DNA of 64,000 nt from Desulfovibrio sp. G11 (GTDB taxonomy: Bacteria > Desulfobacterota > Desulfovibrionia > Desulfovibrionales > Desulfovibrionaceae). Location: positions 2,288,501 to 2,352,500 of the forward strand of contig NZ_LT984798.1 of assembly GCF_900243745.1 (NCBI RefSeq). Direction: 5' to 3'. Position numbers and translations under genes: made by a program. Positions 42,761 to 52,289 of the stretch are shown here, piece by piece. The notes below the pieces were generated by a model, which did not search any database, had not been told where the DNA came from, and saw only the letters and a program-made list of their open reading frames with translations. The stretch's first letter is position 1, and the number at the start of each line of letters is the position of its first letter.

Positions 42761-43900
42761 TCAGCGTTTGCGGGCATCGGCGGCACCGTCCACATAAAGC
42801 CAGAATACTGCCCCCAGGTTGAGGGCCTTGGGTTGGCCGTCAGGGCCTTTGAGGGGGTCGCCGGGTGCGGTGGCTATGCAGTACCACCAGCCGGGCTGGT
42901 TGAGAACAAAGGAAAACTGCCCAGCCTTGTCGGAGCGGGCCGCCATTTCTTCATGCCACGGCGTGGGAACTGTACGTTTTTCGGTGTTGATTCTGGACAT
43001 ACGCACAGAGGCGTTTGCCAAAGGTTTGCCGTGCAGCAGAACCACACCGGAGAAAAGGGCAGGAGCGGTGAGGCCGAAAGGACGGACAAGGGGCTGGATT
43101 TCAAAGGTCTGGCCCACGGGTTGATCCCATCCTCGTTCCACGCCATGCACGGGCAGCACCGCCTTGACGTAGTGCTGCAGAAACTGGCCGTGAGCCGCAT
43201 CCCACCAGGGGCGTCCTTCAATGATGAACTGGTAAAGGCCGGGATGGGCGAGGGCCACGTTGGCGCCCCATGCCTTCTGGTCAAGATAGCCTATCTCTTC
43301 CACGTCGCCGAGAAGGTCGCGCCGTTCGGGCTGAATAAGGCCATCCTTGACGGGACTGGCATTGTCGTAGCGCAATACGGCGAAAAGCTGGGGCATATCC
43401 ATGACAAGCCCCTGGTTTTGAAAGGGCCGCATCATGGTGATAAGTACATCCACCTGTTCATCAATGGCAGGAAGCTCGGGAGCAGGAGGCGGAGTCTGTG
43501 TCTCCTCCGCAGGCTGTGCGGCGGGCTGCCCGGCAGTTGCTGCCGTACTCTGCCCGGGGTCCTGTTCCGCAGTGGGGGACGCGCCCTGTCCCTGGGGCGG
43601 GGCAGCGGGCTGGGGGGCTGCTTTGGCAGGCGCGGTCTTGTTTTTGCCTGCGTCCGTATTTTTTTCCGTTTTGGGGGCGGATTGCCTGCCTTCCTGCTTT
43701 TCGTCTTCGCGTTTGCCCGCTGGCTCGGCCTTTTCCGTCTTGGCGGGAGCCTCAATGCTGGGCTGGCTCGGAACGAGCAGGGTTACCTGCGCCCCGGCGG
43801 AAGCTGCCGTGAGGCCGCAAAGGGCAGCCATACACATTGTGGCGGAAAAAATGATGGCCGCCGTGCGCGGCAGCGTATGCAAAAAAGAAATGCGCGGCAT
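42761..43900 (-). CDS. DUF4198 (NikM-like) periplasmic protein
   Basis: A 379-residue protein with a Sec signal peptide (about 1-37, AASAGA-Q). A Pro/Ala/Lys-rich linker of about 110 residues follows, then the DUF4198 domain (about 150-379) with AWGANVALAHPGLYQFIIEGRPWWDAAHGQFLQHYVKAVLPVHG. DUF4198 proteins accompany nickel and cobalt importers and may deliver the metal. No importer genes are adjacent, but nikR occurs at 6956. AGGAG precedes the ATG at 43900; the frame further upstream is not family-like. Confidence 0.85.
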   Translation of the reverse strand: MPRISFLHTLPRTAAIIFSATMCMAALCGLTAASAGAQVTLLVPSQPSIEAPAKTEKAEPAGKREDEKQEGRQSAPKTEKNTDAGKNKTAPAKAAPQPAAPPQGQGASPTAEQDPGQSTAATAGQPAAQPAEETQTPPPAPELPAIDEQVDVLITMMRPFQNQGLVMDMPQLFAVLRYDNASPVKDGLIQPERRDLLGDVEEIGYLDQKAWGANVALAHPGLYQFIIEGRPWWDAAHGQFLQHYVKAVLPVHGVERGWDQPVGQTFEIQPLVRPFGLTAPALFSGVVLLHGKPLANASVRMSRINTEKRTVPTPWHEEMAARSDKAGQFSFVLNQPGWWYCIATAPGDPLKGPDGQPKALNLGAVFWLYVDGAADARKR

Positions 43901-44045
43901 GAATGCTCCTGCTTTGCCGGAAATGGCTGCCCGGCTGGCCGGGCATACGGATTCGGGCTTTTTTATTGACGCAAGCATAGCAGAACGCCCCGACATTGTC
44001 ATGTGGCCGGGGGCGGGGTATCCGGCATCTGGCCTCAGGGTTTGT

Positions 44046-44945
44046 CTACAGCCCCGTCGGGGCATCTGCCGGATGGCCTGCCGCATCTTTCGGGGTGCGC
44101 GCCGCCACAAGAATATACACCCGTGCGGCTCCGGCATGGCGCAGGGCGCGGCAGGCGGCACGCAGGGTGCTGCCGGTGGTCATCACATCGTCCACCAGCC
44201 ACAAACAGCGACCTTTAACCTCGGGTGAAGAAGCAAAACTGTGGCGCACGTTGTCAGGCCGCGCGCGGGCGCTGAGACCTATCTGCGCCGGGCCGGGCCG
44301 TGTGCGGCACAACAGGCCGGGTATGAGTTCAAGCCCGGTCTGCGCGCTCAATGCCCTGGCAAGTTCGTGCGCCTGATTGTACCCCCTGTGGCGCAGATGG
44401 TCGGGGTATTGTGGAACAGCCACCAGGGCGTCGGGGCGGGGCAGGCAGCGGGCGGCCTCTTGCAGGAAGGCTCCGAGCAGGGGGGCCAGGTAGAGATGCC
44501 CGTCAAACTTGAGCCGCAGAAGCACGTGGCGCAATGCTTCTTTGTAAAGGCCATGAAAGGCAGCGCCGGACCACGGGGGCGGAGTTGTAAGACAATGTCC
44601 GCACAGGCTGCCCCTTTGCAGGTGGGGCAAAGCAGAAGCTTCAGGCGAAGGGGCGGAGGGCAGGCCGCACAGAGGGCAGCGCGGTCCTGCATACGGGGCC
44701 AGCAGGATGCGGCATTGCGGACACAGGGGAGCCAGCGGGCCGGGAATATCCGGTGCTGCGGCAGGGTGATGGGGAAAAGGTGAAATTTCTTCGCCGGGCG
44801 TGAAGGGGCGCAAACAGTGAAAGCAGCGTGCCTGCGCAAAACCCAGAAAACGGGCTGCCGCGGTAAACCCCATGCCCAGCCGTGCGGTCAGGCCTTCTTT
44901 GCCGGGCATACAGCCATGCTGGCTGTTGTTTTCACCAGTTTTCAT
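44046..44945 (-). CDS. ComF-family phosphoribosyltransferase-like protein
   Basis: Up to 299 residues. The N-terminal half holds four cysteine pairs (CFHC, CPQC, CPLC, CGHC) that form zinc fingers of the double-zinc-ribbon type. The C-terminal PRTase domain has the PRPP motif CLWLVDDVMTTGSTL near residue 245. ComF helps DNA uptake in competent bacteria, perhaps with a role in DNA processing. The start is uncertain: 44945, 44909 and 44873 are all in frame and none has a good ribosome site; 44873 fits the usual family N-terminus best. Confidence 0.87.
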   Translation of the reverse strand: MKTGENNSQHGCMPGKEGLTARLGMGFTAAARFLGFAQARCFHCLRPFTPGEEISPFPHHPAAAPDIPGPLAPLCPQCRILLAPYAGPRCPLCGLPSAPSPEASALPHLQRGSLCGHCLTTPPPWSGAAFHGLYKEALRHVLLRLKFDGHLYLAPLLGAFLQEAARCLPRPDALVAVPQYPDHLRHRGYNQAHELARALSAQTGLELIPGLLCRTRPGPAQIGLSARARPDNVRHSFASSPEVKGRCLWLVDDVMTTGSTLRAACRALRHAGAARVYILVAARTPKDAAGHPADAPTGL

Positions 44946-44972
44946 AACGAAAACAAAAAGGCCGGTCCGGCG

Positions 44973-45668
44973 TTACCCTGCAAACGATGGTCTGTCTTTG
45001 CCGCAGCCCTTGCCGGGGTGGGAGTCCGGAACATAGCCCGGCACTTTGCCCGCCATCAGGCGGCAGCCCCAGTCGTGTCCCCAGGCGTGCAGGGCAGCGC
45101 GCACAGCGGGGCGTTCTTCAAGGTCCTTGCCTCTTTCCAGCCCCCGCAGCAGCCGTGTTTCGCTGATAGCCGCATTGAGCGGAGAGAAAAAGTAGCGCAG
45201 GGTAAGCAGGGAGCCGGTAAAAAGCTGTTTGCCCCGAGGCCTGCCTGCCACAAGGCTGACAAGGGCGGGCTTGACCGGAGGCCGGGGCAGGGACGGCCTG
45301 CCCGAGGGAGCGTGGTTCTGCGCCGCCCAAAAGCGCTGGGTGCGGTCAATGAGCGCCTTGAAATGCGCAGGCAGGGCGTAAAAATAAATGGGCGCAGAGA
45401 TGAAAAGCAGTGGCGCGGACTCGATGAGGGCGAAGATTTCTTCGGCCCTGTCCAGTCTGCCGTCACAGTTTTTGCCTGCCAGGGTGCAGTGATGCGGGGG
45501 GGCCGTACAGCCGCCGCAGTCGATGCAGCCGTCAAAAGCATAGTCGCGCAAAGGCACAAGCTGCAGTTCGGCCCCGGCTTCAGCCACGCCTGCGGCAACA
45601 AGATGTGCCACGGCATCTGAAACGCCGCCGGGCCGCGGGCTGCAAAGAAGTGCCACAGGGTTGCTCAT
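44973..45668 (-). CDS. Flavodoxin/NADPH-dependent FMN reductase-like protein
   Basis: A 231-residue flavodoxin-fold protein with LLCSPRPGGVSDAV at the phosphate-binding loop and SAPIYFYALPAHFKALIDRTQRFW at the FMN site. A cysteine set CIDCGGCTAPPHHC near 48-61 resembles iron-sulfur flavoproteins. It may transfer electrons in the cytoplasm. The ATG overlaps the stop of the MBL hydrolase gene (ATGA), so both are one unit. Confidence 0.88.
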   Translation of the reverse strand: MSNPVALLCSPRPGGVSDAVAHLVAAGVAEAGAELQLVPLRDYAFDGCIDCGGCTAPPHHCTLAGKNCDGRLDRAEEIFALIESAPLLFISAPIYFYALPAHFKALIDRTQRFWAAQNHAPSGRPSLPRPPVKPALVSLVAGRPRGKQLFTGSLLTLRYFFSPLNAAISETRLLRGLERGKDLEERPAVRAALHAWGHDWGCRLMAGKVPGYVPDSHPGKGCGKDRPSFAG

Positions 45669-46291
45669 GGTCTGAACTCACCGCAAAAAGGGTTGTTGGC
45701 GGCTTCATCGCCTATTTTGGTGGCGGGCCCGTGACCGGGATAAGCGACAGTTTCGGCGGGGAGCTTGAACAGCACGTCCCGCACGGAGCGCAGCAGTGTG
45801 TCATGGTCGCCGCCGGGAAAGTCCGTGCGGCCGATGGAGCGGTAAAACAGGGCGTCTCCCGTAAAGACCACCTGTTCTTCGGGAAAATACAGTGAAACGC
45901 CGCCGGGGGTATGGCCGGGGGTTTCCAGCACCTCACAGTCCATGCCGCCAATGCTTGTCTTGCCGAGGGGCATGGGGCTGCTTTTGAAATCCGGCACCGG
46001 AGGAAATCCCCATATGCCGCCCTTGCCCGATTCGGTGTCGGCAAGGCTGTCGTCCCCTTGCGGCATGTACACGGGCGCGCCCGTCGCGTCGGCCAGTTCG
46101 GCCACGCCGTACATGTGGTCAAAATGGCGGTGGGTTATGCAGACGGCATCCAGGGTGAGTTGGTGGCTTTTCAGGTATTCGAGCATGGGCGCGGGGTCGC
46201 CGCCCACGTCAACAGCCACGGCCCTGGTGGCGTTATGGATGATGTAGCTGTTGGTCTGCAACGGGCCAAGGGGAAAAACGGCAACGGCCAT
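45665..46291 (-). CDS. MBL-fold (glyoxalase II-like) hydrolase
   Basis: A 208-residue metallo-beta-lactamase-fold protein with the metal motif ITHRHFDHMYG, ETPGHTPGG, TGDALF and YPGHGP. This is the full glyoxalase II/YcbL-type dinuclear site. It probably hydrolyses a thioester or acts as a small-molecule hydrolase. GGAACTC lies before the ATG. It heads a coupled pair with the flavoprotein gene. Confidence 0.92.
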   Translation of the reverse strand: MAVAVFPLGPLQTNSYIIHNATRAVAVDVGGDPAPMLEYLKSHQLTLDAVCITHRHFDHMYGVAELADATGAPVYMPQGDDSLADTESGKGGIWGFPPVPDFKSSPMPLGKTSIGGMDCEVLETPGHTPGGVSLYFPEEQVVFTGDALFYRSIGRTDFPGGDHDTLLRSVRDVLFKLPAETVAYPGHGPATKIGDEAANNPFCGEFRP

Positions 46292-46704
46292 GATGAGTTC
46301 CTTATGAGTATGAATCTGCGCGCAAGAATGGGGGTGCCCATTGCAGCAGTGCGGTGTGTATCTTTCGGCTGCCCGATATTACCCTCTTCGCTTTCAGGGG
46401 GCAAGTGCTGCCTGTGGTAGCAGCAGGCGCCGGGTGAAGCAATATCAACCTGGAGCCGTTCCGGCGGCTGCGGAAGGGCGCGGCTGCTGCCCCGCAGCAG
46501 GCCTGTGCGCAAGGTATGTGTGTGCCGGCATGTTCTGACGTAGCGGGCCGCGTTTTTAGGGACGGGGCGCGGAGCCGCATTGATCAGGCTTCTTCAATTC
46601 TGAAGAGATGCCGGGTTTCATGATATTTTCTAGACAAGCGGTCACCACCGAACTACACTTCACGGATGAAACAGAATTTTCAGCCCGAAGAGGATACACA
46701 AAAC
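46292..46704. other. Divergent gap between MBL hydrolase and GGDEF/TPR genes
   Basis: About 410 bp. It presumably holds promoters for both sides; none is strong by eye. No gene or RNA was recognised. Confidence 0.4.
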
Positions 46705-49629
46705 ATGGCACAGCATACAGCGCGCAAAAAAGCCGGGGCGGACCGCAAGACGGCCGCCCGTTCCGCTGCGGAGCAGGATCCGCGCAATGCGGCGAACAGC
46801 GTGGAAGCGGCGGCCGCTCAAGGCGTACCGTCCAGTGTGCCGGAAGCCGCCTCCGGGCGGGCTGGAGCGCCGGGCGGCGCGGCGTACCCCGAATGGGCCG
46901 GGCGGCTGGAAGACTCGCGGGATGTGCCGGCCCGGGACGGAGCCGGGCAGGGCTGTGACTACTCCGGTCAGCGGGACCTGCGCGAGCTGGCCCGTGAAGA
47001 CCTTATGGAAATGGAAGGATTGCTGTGCAGGCAACTGGCAGCCTTTTTTTCCTTCAGCGGGCATGCCCTGTATTTTCCCAGAAATCAGGCTTCGGATGAG
47101 CCGCAGCTGCTGGCGCGTGAACGCAAGCTGCTCCTGCCCCTGATCTGGAAAGAGCAGCTTTTGGGCATGGTCATGCTGCATGGTGTTCGCGCCCGTGAGG
47201 TACGCCCCCTGCTGGAGATTTTGCCCGCCATTACCGGGTTGATCCTTGAGAATCTGGCTCGCGCCAAGGCTGTGCGCACGGATGCGGTTACCAGCCTTGT
47301 TACGGAGGAAAGCCTTTTTGCCCGGATGGAAGGCGAGGCCGAAAGAGTGCGGGCGCACCTTGAAGAACCGTCTGCCCCTGAGGGGCTTGCCGCGCCCATG
47401 CATCGCATGTGTATGGGCATCGTGCTCCTGCGCATGAATAACGGCCCGGATGTGGTGCGGCGGCACGGTTTTGCCTTTGCCGAAAATTTCATGCGCAGGT
47501 TTGCCGATGCCTGTCGTTCGGTTCTGCCGTCTGACGTGCTGGCCGCGCGGGTGGGGCGGCACGAGCTGGCCCTGCTGCTTTCAGCCAGTGGGCGGGGCGC
47601 GTGCCACAAACTGGCCCGTGCGGTACTTGCGCGTATGGAGGCCGAGCGTCCTGCTTCGCCGTTGACCAGGCAGGTCGTGCATGCGCGTCTGTGCGCCGGG
47701 CATGCCTTGTACCCGCAAGACATGCAGGGTGCTGAAATGGGCCTTGGCATGTATGAACAGGCGCGTCTGCTTATGGCTCGCGCCCGGCTGGCAGCAGATG
47801 TGGCAGGCCAGACGGCTGCCGCGGCCGAAGCCGCCGGAGCTGACGGAACCCGCGCCGGAGAAAGCCGCATCATGCCCTTTGCCCGTATCCTGCAGGAAGG
47901 GGGGCTGGTGCTTGAGAGCCTGCCCCTGGGGCGCTTGCGCATCAGCCTCGGGCGTCAGGCCAAGGCGCGTGAAGGCATGCGTTTTGCGGTCTGGAGCGCG
48001 GATGCAGGCCAGAAGCCGCGCTATAAAGGCGAGGTTGTGCTGCTGCGCGTGGGCGACAGGGATTCTGTCGCCGAAATTTTGCATCTGGCGGACGCGGCCC
48101 TTCTGCCAATGCCGGGCGACAGTCTGGCCCTTCTTGGGCAAAGCCCGGTGCTCAGCCCGGATCTGGACGGGCATGACCCGTCTCTGAGTATCCCCGGTGT
48201 GCAGGAAGCCCTGTTGACGCCGCCCGCCGCGCCAGCGCGGCAGGTACAGGAGCGTGGCGAACCGGCCGACACGCCGGCAATCCCGCGTGCCCCCGTGCTG
48301 GCCCAGGCTGCCCCTTGCGCCGCCGCAGCTTCCGAACACTCCGGGGCCGCCGGAAATTCTGAAAACCCGCAGGCGCAGGTCCGCGCCGTGCCGTTTCCCG
48401 CAGTGGCGGCTGACGGCTCAACAGCGCCGGATGCTGAACAAAAAGACGGGGCAAACGCCTCTTCTGCGGAAAGCCCCCGGTGCGACCTGTGTGGGCACGG
48501 CGATTTTCTTAACCGCTTTGCGCATGAAAGCGAGCGCTGCGCCCGTTTTGTGCTGGCGATTGTGCGACTGGAAAATGCCGAAGACCATGCTCCGGCCACG
48601 GCCCTGCGCCTGTGGAGAAAACTTTTGCGCAAACTTGCTCCTGACACGGAGCAGGCCGAACCGCTCGCCGGTTTGTACGGCAGTAACAGCCTTATATTTT
48701 TTCATCCCGGCATTGAAACACCGGATGTTGCCGGGCTGTATGAGAGCCTGTGTGCCGATCTGAAAAACGAAGGATTTGACGCTGCGGCCGGACTGGCAGC
48801 TTTTCCCTTTTTGCAGTACCGCAAGGCAGAAATGCCGGACTGCGCCCTCAAGGCTCTGGAATACGCCCTTCTTTTGCCGCCGCCACGGGTCGGCATATGC
48901 AATTCCCTGGCGCTCAATATCAGCGCCGACAGACGTTACAGCCTGGGCGACGTGTTTGGTGCTCTGGAAGAGTACAAACTTGCCCTGCTTGCGGACAAAG
49001 CCAATGTGATGGCCTGGAACTCACTTGGCGTGTGCATGGCGGCCCTGGGGCGCGGACACGAGGCGCGACGCTATTTTCTTGAAGCGCTGCGGCATAATCC
49101 CGATGCAGGCGCGGCCAAGCAGATTTATTACAATCTTGGCAATATTTGCCAGAGCCTGGGAGAGCGCCGCGCCGCCGCACGCTACTACCGGCAGTGCGTC
49201 AAAGCCGCACCTGACCACCTTTTTGCGCATATCCGGCTGGGGCAGCTTTGTGAGCAGGGCGGCAGAAGGGCCGACGCCCGACGCTACTATGAGCTGGCGG
49301 CAGCCATTGAAGACGCTTCGCCCGGCAGACCGGGTGTGGCCCGGCGGCATCTGGCCCGCGTGGCAGCACGCCAGCGCAGGGGTGGCGAGGCCCGCGAGCT
49401 TCTGCACGAGGCCCTGTTGCGCAACCCGCAAGACGCGGCGTCCATGCTGTTGCTGGCAAATATTTATCTGGACGGCAACGAGGACCCGGCCGTGGCTGAG
49501 CTGCTGGCGCGTAAAAGCGCTGGTCTGCATGACAGGCCAGAGGCCTGGCAGACGCTGGCGCGCGCCCTGCGCGCTCTTGACCGGGAGGATGAAGCCCGGC
49601 TGGCTGAAGCCAGAGCCGTGCTTGGCTGA
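46705..49629 (+). CDS. Large protein with degenerate GGDEF-type domains and TPR repeats
   Basis: A cytoplasmic protein of about 974 residues. A Lys/Ala/Gly-rich N-terminus is followed by a region around 110-190 (GAF-like?). A cyclase-like domain (about 225-380) carries ARVGRHELALLLSASG where GGDEF should be, so it cannot make c-di-GMP. A second region begins CDLCGHGDFLNRF (about 595). TPR repeats follow at about 735-960 (GDVFGALEEYKLALLADKANVMAWNSLGVCMAALGR, YYNLGNICQSLGERRAAARYY). The ATG at 46705 has AAGAGGA at 10-base spacing; the earlier ATG at 46666 has no site. It may be a signal-binding scaffold for protein contacts. I do not know a characterised relative. Confidence 0.82.
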   Translation: MAQHTARKKAGADRKTAARSAAEQDPRNAANSVEAAAAQGVPSSVPEAASGRAGAPGGAAYPEWAGRLEDSRDVPARDGAGQGCDYSGQRDLRELAREDLMEMEGLLCRQLAAFFSFSGHALYFPRNQASDEPQLLARERKLLLPLIWKEQLLGMVMLHGVRAREVRPLLEILPAITGLILENLARAKAVRTDAVTSLVTEESLFARMEGEAERVRAHLEEPSAPEGLAAPMHRMCMGIVLLRMNNGPDVVRRHGFAFAENFMRRFADACRSVLPSDVLAARVGRHELALLLSASGRGACHKLARAVLARMEAERPASPLTRQVVHARLCAGHALYPQDMQGAEMGLGMYEQARLLMARARLAADVAGQTAAAAEAAGADGTRAGESRIMPFARILQEGGLVLESLPLGRLRISLGRQAKAREGMRFAVWSADAGQKPRYKGEVVLLRVGDRDSVAEILHLADAALLPMPGDSLALLGQSPVLSPDLDGHDPSLSIPGVQEALLTPPAAPARQVQERGEPADTPAIPRAPVLAQAAPCAAAASEHSGAAGNSENPQAQVRAVPFPAVAADGSTAPDAEQKDGANASSAESPRCDLCGHGDFLNRFAHESERCARFVLAIVRLENAEDHAPATALRLWRKLLRKLAPDTEQAEPLAGLYGSNSLIFFHPGIETPDVAGLYESLCADLKNEGFDAAAGLAAFPFLQYRKAEMPDCALKALEYALLLPPPRVGICNSLALNISADRRYSLGDVFGALEEYKLALLADKANVMAWNSLGVCMAALGRGHEARRYFLEALRHNPDAGAAKQIYYNLGNICQSLGERRAAARYYRQCVKAAPDHLFAHIRLGQLCEQGGRRADARRYYELAAAIEDASPGRPGVARRHLARVAARQRRGGEARELLHEALLRNPQDAASMLLLANIYLDGNEDPAVAELLARKSAGLHDRPEAWQTLARALRALDREDEARLAEARAVLG

Positions 49630-49651
49630 GTAAAAAATATAGGGTTATGAC

Positions 49652-49687
49652 CGCAAGCAGCCGCCCGGTACCGGGCGGCTGCTTGCG
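49652..49687 (+). terminator. Perfect 36-bp palindrome, probable terminator
   Basis: CGCAAGCAGCCGCCCGGT faces its exact complement with no spacer and is followed by TTTGGG. It lies 22 bp after the TPR gene stop. The T run is short. Confidence 0.65.
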
Positions 49688-49830
49688 TTTGGGCTGTTGG
49701 CGCGGTTCGTGGGGTACAAGGATGGCGGGGGGCGTTTGTCGCGTCTCTTTATGACATTGACTTTCATTTTCATATAGGGCAGCATTCATGTATTCACCAC
49801 CACCAGCCGACAGCGGCTTACAGGAATGCC

Positions 49831-50823
49831 ATGACACCTTTACAGATTGTTTCTGCCTTGAATTCCCTTATTTCCATCCGCCAGCCGGCTTTTTTATGGG
49901 GCGCGCCGGGCGTGGGCAAAAGCCAGATAGTGGCCCAGGTGGCAGAGTCCAGAGGCGTGGCCCTGCGCGACATCCGCGCCGTGCTGCTTGACCCCGTGGA
50001 TCTGCGCGGTTTGCCGCGCATTACCGAACAGGGGCTTTCCGTGTGGTGTCCGCCGGCATTCCTGCCCACGTCTTCAGATCCGGAAGAAGGCATAATTTTT
50101 CTGGATGAGCTGAACGCCGCACCGCCTCTTGTGCAGGCCGCCTGCTACCAGCTTATCCTGGACCGCGCCATTGGCGAATACCGCCTGCCTGACGGTTGGG
50201 CCATTGTGGCCGCGGGCAACCGCGAAAAGGACAAGGCCGTGTCGTACCGCATGCCCTCGGCCCTTGCCAACCGTATGGTGCACCTGGAGTTTGACGCCAG
50301 TCTGGACGACTGGCTCTCCTGGGCGCAGGTCGCGGGCATACGGCCTGAAGTGTGTGCATTCCTGCGGTTCAGGCCTCGGCTGCTGCACGACTTTGACCCG
50401 CAAAAATCCGAAAAGGCCTTTGCTTCGCCCCGTTCGTGGGAATTTGTTTCGCGTATTCTTGATGCCGCGCCGGACCAGGATGTGGAATACGAACTTTTTC
50501 AGGGTACTGTGGGTACAGCGGGGGCTGCGGAGTTTATGGGTTTTCTTGCTGTATGGCGTGAGCTGCCCACAGTGGACGAAGTGCTGGCGGCCCCGGCCTC
50601 GGCCGTGGTTCCGCTGGAACCGGCGGCTCTTTATGCCATGTGCGAGGCACTGAGCCTCAGGGCCAGCGCCGAAACCATAAATGCGCTTACGGCCTATGCC
50701 GAAAGGCTGCCTTCGGAATTCGGCGTTTTGCTCATGCGTGACGCCGTGTGCCAGGACACGGAGCTTGTGCGCACCGAGGCTTTCTCCCGCTGGGCGGAAA
50801 AAAACGCTGAAGTGCTGATGTAG
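49831..50823 (+). CDS. MoxR-type AAA+ ATPase
   Basis: A 330-residue AAA+ ATPase with Walker A WGAPGVGKSQ (23-32), Walker B EEGIIFLDELNAAPP, sensor 1 IVAAGNREKD and the LANRMVHLEFD region. MoxR ATPases work as chaperones for partner proteins with VWA domains. Its partner is the next gene, which starts 2 bp after its stop. AGGA lies before the ATG. Confidence 0.92.
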   Translation: MTPLQIVSALNSLISIRQPAFLWGAPGVGKSQIVAQVAESRGVALRDIRAVLLDPVDLRGLPRITEQGLSVWCPPAFLPTSSDPEEGIIFLDELNAAPPLVQAACYQLILDRAIGEYRLPDGWAIVAAGNREKDKAVSYRMPSALANRMVHLEFDASLDDWLSWAQVAGIRPEVCAFLRFRPRLLHDFDPQKSEKAFASPRSWEFVSRILDAAPDQDVEYELFQGTVGTAGAAEFMGFLAVWRELPTVDEVLAAPASAVVPLEPAALYAMCEALSLRASAETINALTAYAERLPSEFGVLLMRDAVCQDTELVRTEAFSRWAEKNAEVLM

Positions 50824-50825
50824 CC

Positions 50826-52271
50826 ATGAGTGAGCATGACAGCCTGCTGCGTGGGCCTTGCGACAGTTCCCCGCCGGAGGGTGACCTTTCACGCCGGGCC
50901 GCACTGGCCATGAAAAAGGCCAGAACAGCTCTGGTGCTTGACCACCCGTTTTTCGGCTCTCTGGCATTGCGGCTGCGCCTCAGGGAAGATGCAACCTGCG
51001 GCGACATGTGGACAGACGGCAAGAACCTCGGCTTTAATCCCGCCTATGCCGCCACCCTGCCTGAAGCCCGGCTGGTGGCGGCTCAGGCGCATGAGATCAT
51101 GCATCTGGCTTTCGGTCATCATCTGCGCCGCAAGGGGCGCGAAGAAAAAATGTGGAATCGGGCCTGCGATCTGGCCATAAACCACATCCTGCTCGAATCC
51201 GGCTTTGATCTGCCCGAAGGCTTTGCCCACGATCCGGCATATGCGGGCATGTCGGCCGACGATATTTATGAAGCGCTGGCTGTTCTTCAGGAAAGTGCCT
51301 CCAGAGGCGATGCGCGCGGGGATGCTGCCCGGGGCGACGGGCAGGATCAGGAAGGCGCGGGAGCCATGTCTTTTGACGGCGGCAAGGAATTAGGCGGAAA
51401 AAGCGCCGCCAGGGCAGGCGGCGGACAAAAGGACAAAAGCGGGCAGGAGCAGGACAAACAGGGGGCATCAGGTGCAACGCCCACCGCGAACAAGGACAGG
51501 GACACCCCGGTGCAGGGCGAGGGCAAGACCTCCTTTACCGGAGAGGTGCGCGATCACCCCGACGTGAGCGGGCTGGAAAACGATCAGGCCCTCAAGCTGG
51601 CTGAGCAGGAGGCGGATGTGGCCCTGAATCAGGCCGTGCAGCGGGCGCGGCATATGGGCAGCCTGCCTGCGGGGCTGACGCGTCTGCTCCGCAAGGAACG
51701 GCAGCCAGAACTGGACTGGCGAGAGCTGCTGCGCCGTTTTCTGGAGCATTGCGCCAACAGCGACTACTCCTGGTCCACACCCAACAGGCGTTACCTGTAC
51801 CAGAACATTTACCTGCCCGCCCGCCGTGAGGCCCGCCTGCCGCATGTGGTTCTGGCTGTGGACTGTTCCGGTTCGGTGGATGAAAAGGTGCTGTCCATAT
51901 TCTGCACGGAACTTTTTTCAGTGCTGGATGCCTATGACACCACGCTGACCGTATTGTTTCACGATACAAAAATTCAGGGCGAAATAACCTTTAACCGCAT
52001 GAGCATGCCGACCGACCTTATGCCCGTGGGCGGCGGCGGTACCGACTACCGCCCGGTCTGCGCCCATATTGCGGATCAAAACCTGCATCCCAGCTGCCTC
52101 ATCTGGTTTACAGACCTCGAGTGCAACCGCTTCCCCCATGAGCCGGACTACCCGGTGTTGTGGGTATGCAGTGAGCCAGATGCGGAGCAGCCGCCGTTTG
52201 GGGAACTTGTGAGCCTGATGGCCGGACCGGCACAGACATGGCCGCCCACGCCTGCGGCCCAACATCGATGA
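50826..52271 (+). CDS. VWA-like and putative metallopeptidase protein (DUF2201 type)
   Basis: A 481-residue protein. The N-terminal DUF2201-type region has HEIMHLAFGHH (89-99), a zinc-metallopeptidase HExxH. A low-complexity Gly/Lys/Gln-rich linker follows (about 155-240). The C-terminal VWA-like domain has the MIDAS motif DCSGSVDE (346-353) and GGGGTDYRPVCAHI. No signal peptide is seen, so it acts in the cytoplasm. With the MoxR ATPase it forms a MoxR-VWA system. Confidence 0.9.
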   Translation: MSEHDSLLRGPCDSSPPEGDLSRRAALAMKKARTALVLDHPFFGSLALRLRLREDATCGDMWTDGKNLGFNPAYAATLPEARLVAAQAHEIMHLAFGHHLRRKGREEKMWNRACDLAINHILLESGFDLPEGFAHDPAYAGMSADDIYEALAVLQESASRGDARGDAARGDGQDQEGAGAMSFDGGKELGGKSAARAGGGQKDKSGQEQDKQGASGATPTANKDRDTPVQGEGKTSFTGEVRDHPDVSGLENDQALKLAEQEADVALNQAVQRARHMGSLPAGLTRLLRKERQPELDWRELLRRFLEHCANSDYSWSTPNRRYLYQNIYLPARREARLPHVVLAVDCSGSVDEKVLSIFCTELFSVLDAYDTTLTVLFHDTKIQGEITFNRMSMPTDLMPVGGGGTDYRPVCAHIADQNLHPSCLIWFTDLECNRFPHEPDYPVLWVCSEPDAEQPPFGELVSLMAGPAQTWPPTPAAQHR

Positions 52272-52289
52272 AGAACCAGCGGAGCAGTT

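Noticed and set aside
41849..43969. A 706-residue plus-strand open frame
   Set aside because: It covers two genes with clear families (AadA-like and DUF4198) on the other strand and has no family sign.
46660..47562. A 300-residue minus-strand frame
   Set aside because: Antisense to the GGDEF/TPR gene; no motif.
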